A stretch of DNA of 6,105 nucleotides from an uncultured Methylococcaceae bacterium. Its GTDB lineage: Bacteria; Pseudomonadota; Gammaproteobacteria; Methylococcales; Methylomonadaceae. The notes beneath the pieces were generated by a model. The model had not been told where the DNA came from and searched no databases. It saw only the letters and a program-made list of their open reading frames with translations. The stretch is from assembly GCA_903939355.1 (NCBI GenBank), contig CAJAHC010000581.1, forward strand, positions 1-6,105, in the 5' to 3' direction. Below, one piece after another: positions 5,772 to 6,105 of the stretch (its first letter is position 1; every line of letters starts with the position of its first letter). The translations under genes and the position numbers were made by a program.

Positions 5772-6105
5772 ATTGTGGTTTCGTAGCGCTCATTGGGCGC
5801 CCCAATGTCGGCAAATCTACGCTGATGAATCATTTATTGAAACAAAAAATCAGCATCACTTCACGCAAGCCGCAAACAACCAGACATCGAATTCTGGGTA
5901 TTAATACCACTGAAGCAGGTCAAGCTATCTATATGGATACGCCAGGCATGCACAACAATGAAAAAAGGGCTTTAAATCGATACCTAAACAGGACAGCCGA
6001 AACGACATTACTTGGAGTAGATGTTATTGTCTGGTTAATTGATGGTTTATCTTGGCATGAATATGATGAAGTTATTTTCAAAAAACTCGAGCAAGCCGGC
6101 TTACC
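5768..6105 (+). CDS. era: GTPase Era, N-terminal part (cut by window edge)
   Basis: The first 112 codons of Era are present; the family is about 300 residues. Visible motifs are G1 GRPNVGKST (10-18), the Era-specific [17 protein letters not shown] switch I region (26-42) with G2 threonine T38, and G3 DTPG (57-60). G4, G5 and the RNA-binding KH domain lie beyond the edge. Era is an essential GTPase that binds near the 3' end of 16S rRNA and assists 30S subunit assembly, also linked to the cell cycle. ATG 5768 overlaps the rnc stop as ATGA, with AAGGA (5757-5761) 6 nt upstream, so the start is well supported; it lacks the few extra N-terminal residues of E. coli Era. Pairing with RNase III matches their shared role in rRNA maturation. 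Confidence 0.97.
   Translation, partial: MNCGFVALIGRPNVGKSTLMNHLLKQKISITSRKPQTTRHRILGINTTEAGQAIYMDTPGMHNNEKRALNRYLNRTAETTLLGVDVIVWLIDGLSWHEYDEVIFKKLEQAGL

Noticed and set aside
1..6105. CRISPR array, tRNA or rRNA gene, transposase or insertion-sequence ends
   Set aside because: No regularly spaced repeats, cloverleaf-like segments, rRNA-like blocks or transposase-like frames were seen on either strand.

Overview
The window looks like the chromosome of an AT-rich gammaproteobacterium (G+C judged by eye at about 40%). Its right-hand two thirds carry the conserved core cluster lepA - lepB - DUF4845 gene - rnc - era on the + strand. This gene order is typical of gammaproteobacteria, and the DUF4845 gene between lepB and rnc is common in Pseudomonas-like and Methylococcales-like lineages. 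The protein sequences resemble those of aerobic methanotrophs (Methylococcales), but that is an impression and not a database result.

Layout. Positions 1-1012 (- strand) are the N-terminal third of an RND efflux permease of the CusA/CzcA branch, open to the left edge with no frame disruption over 337 codons. Positions 1013-1347 are non-coding; they hold its candidate promoter, a 14-bp palindrome, a 9-bp inverted repeat and three copies of AACCTGAYA. Positions 1348-1638 (- strand) encode a small Cupin_3 (DUF861) protein. Positions 1639-1969 separate the cupin from lepA and hold promoters for both divergent transcription units. lepA (1970-3769), lepB (3848-4624), the DUF4845 membrane protein (4714-5091), rnc (5088-5771) and the start of era (5768-6105, cut by the window edge) follow on the + strand.

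Function. LepA/EF4 is a ribosomal back-translocase GTPase, LepB removes signal peptides at the membrane, RNase III processes double-stranded RNA including rRNA precursors, and Era is a GTPase for 30S maturation. The block therefore links translation, protein export and rRNA maturation. DUF4845 gene/rnc and rnc/era overlap by 4 nt each (GTGA and ATGA), so these three are probably translationally coupled. lepA and lepB are separated by short gaps and have no recognisable Shine-Dalgarno sequence, with short in-frame ORFs stopping just upstream of each start.

I see no convincing new system. The points most worth a second look are the unusual start regions of lepA and lepB, the repeat cluster upstream of the RND pump, and the prepilin-like N-terminus of the DUF4845 protein.
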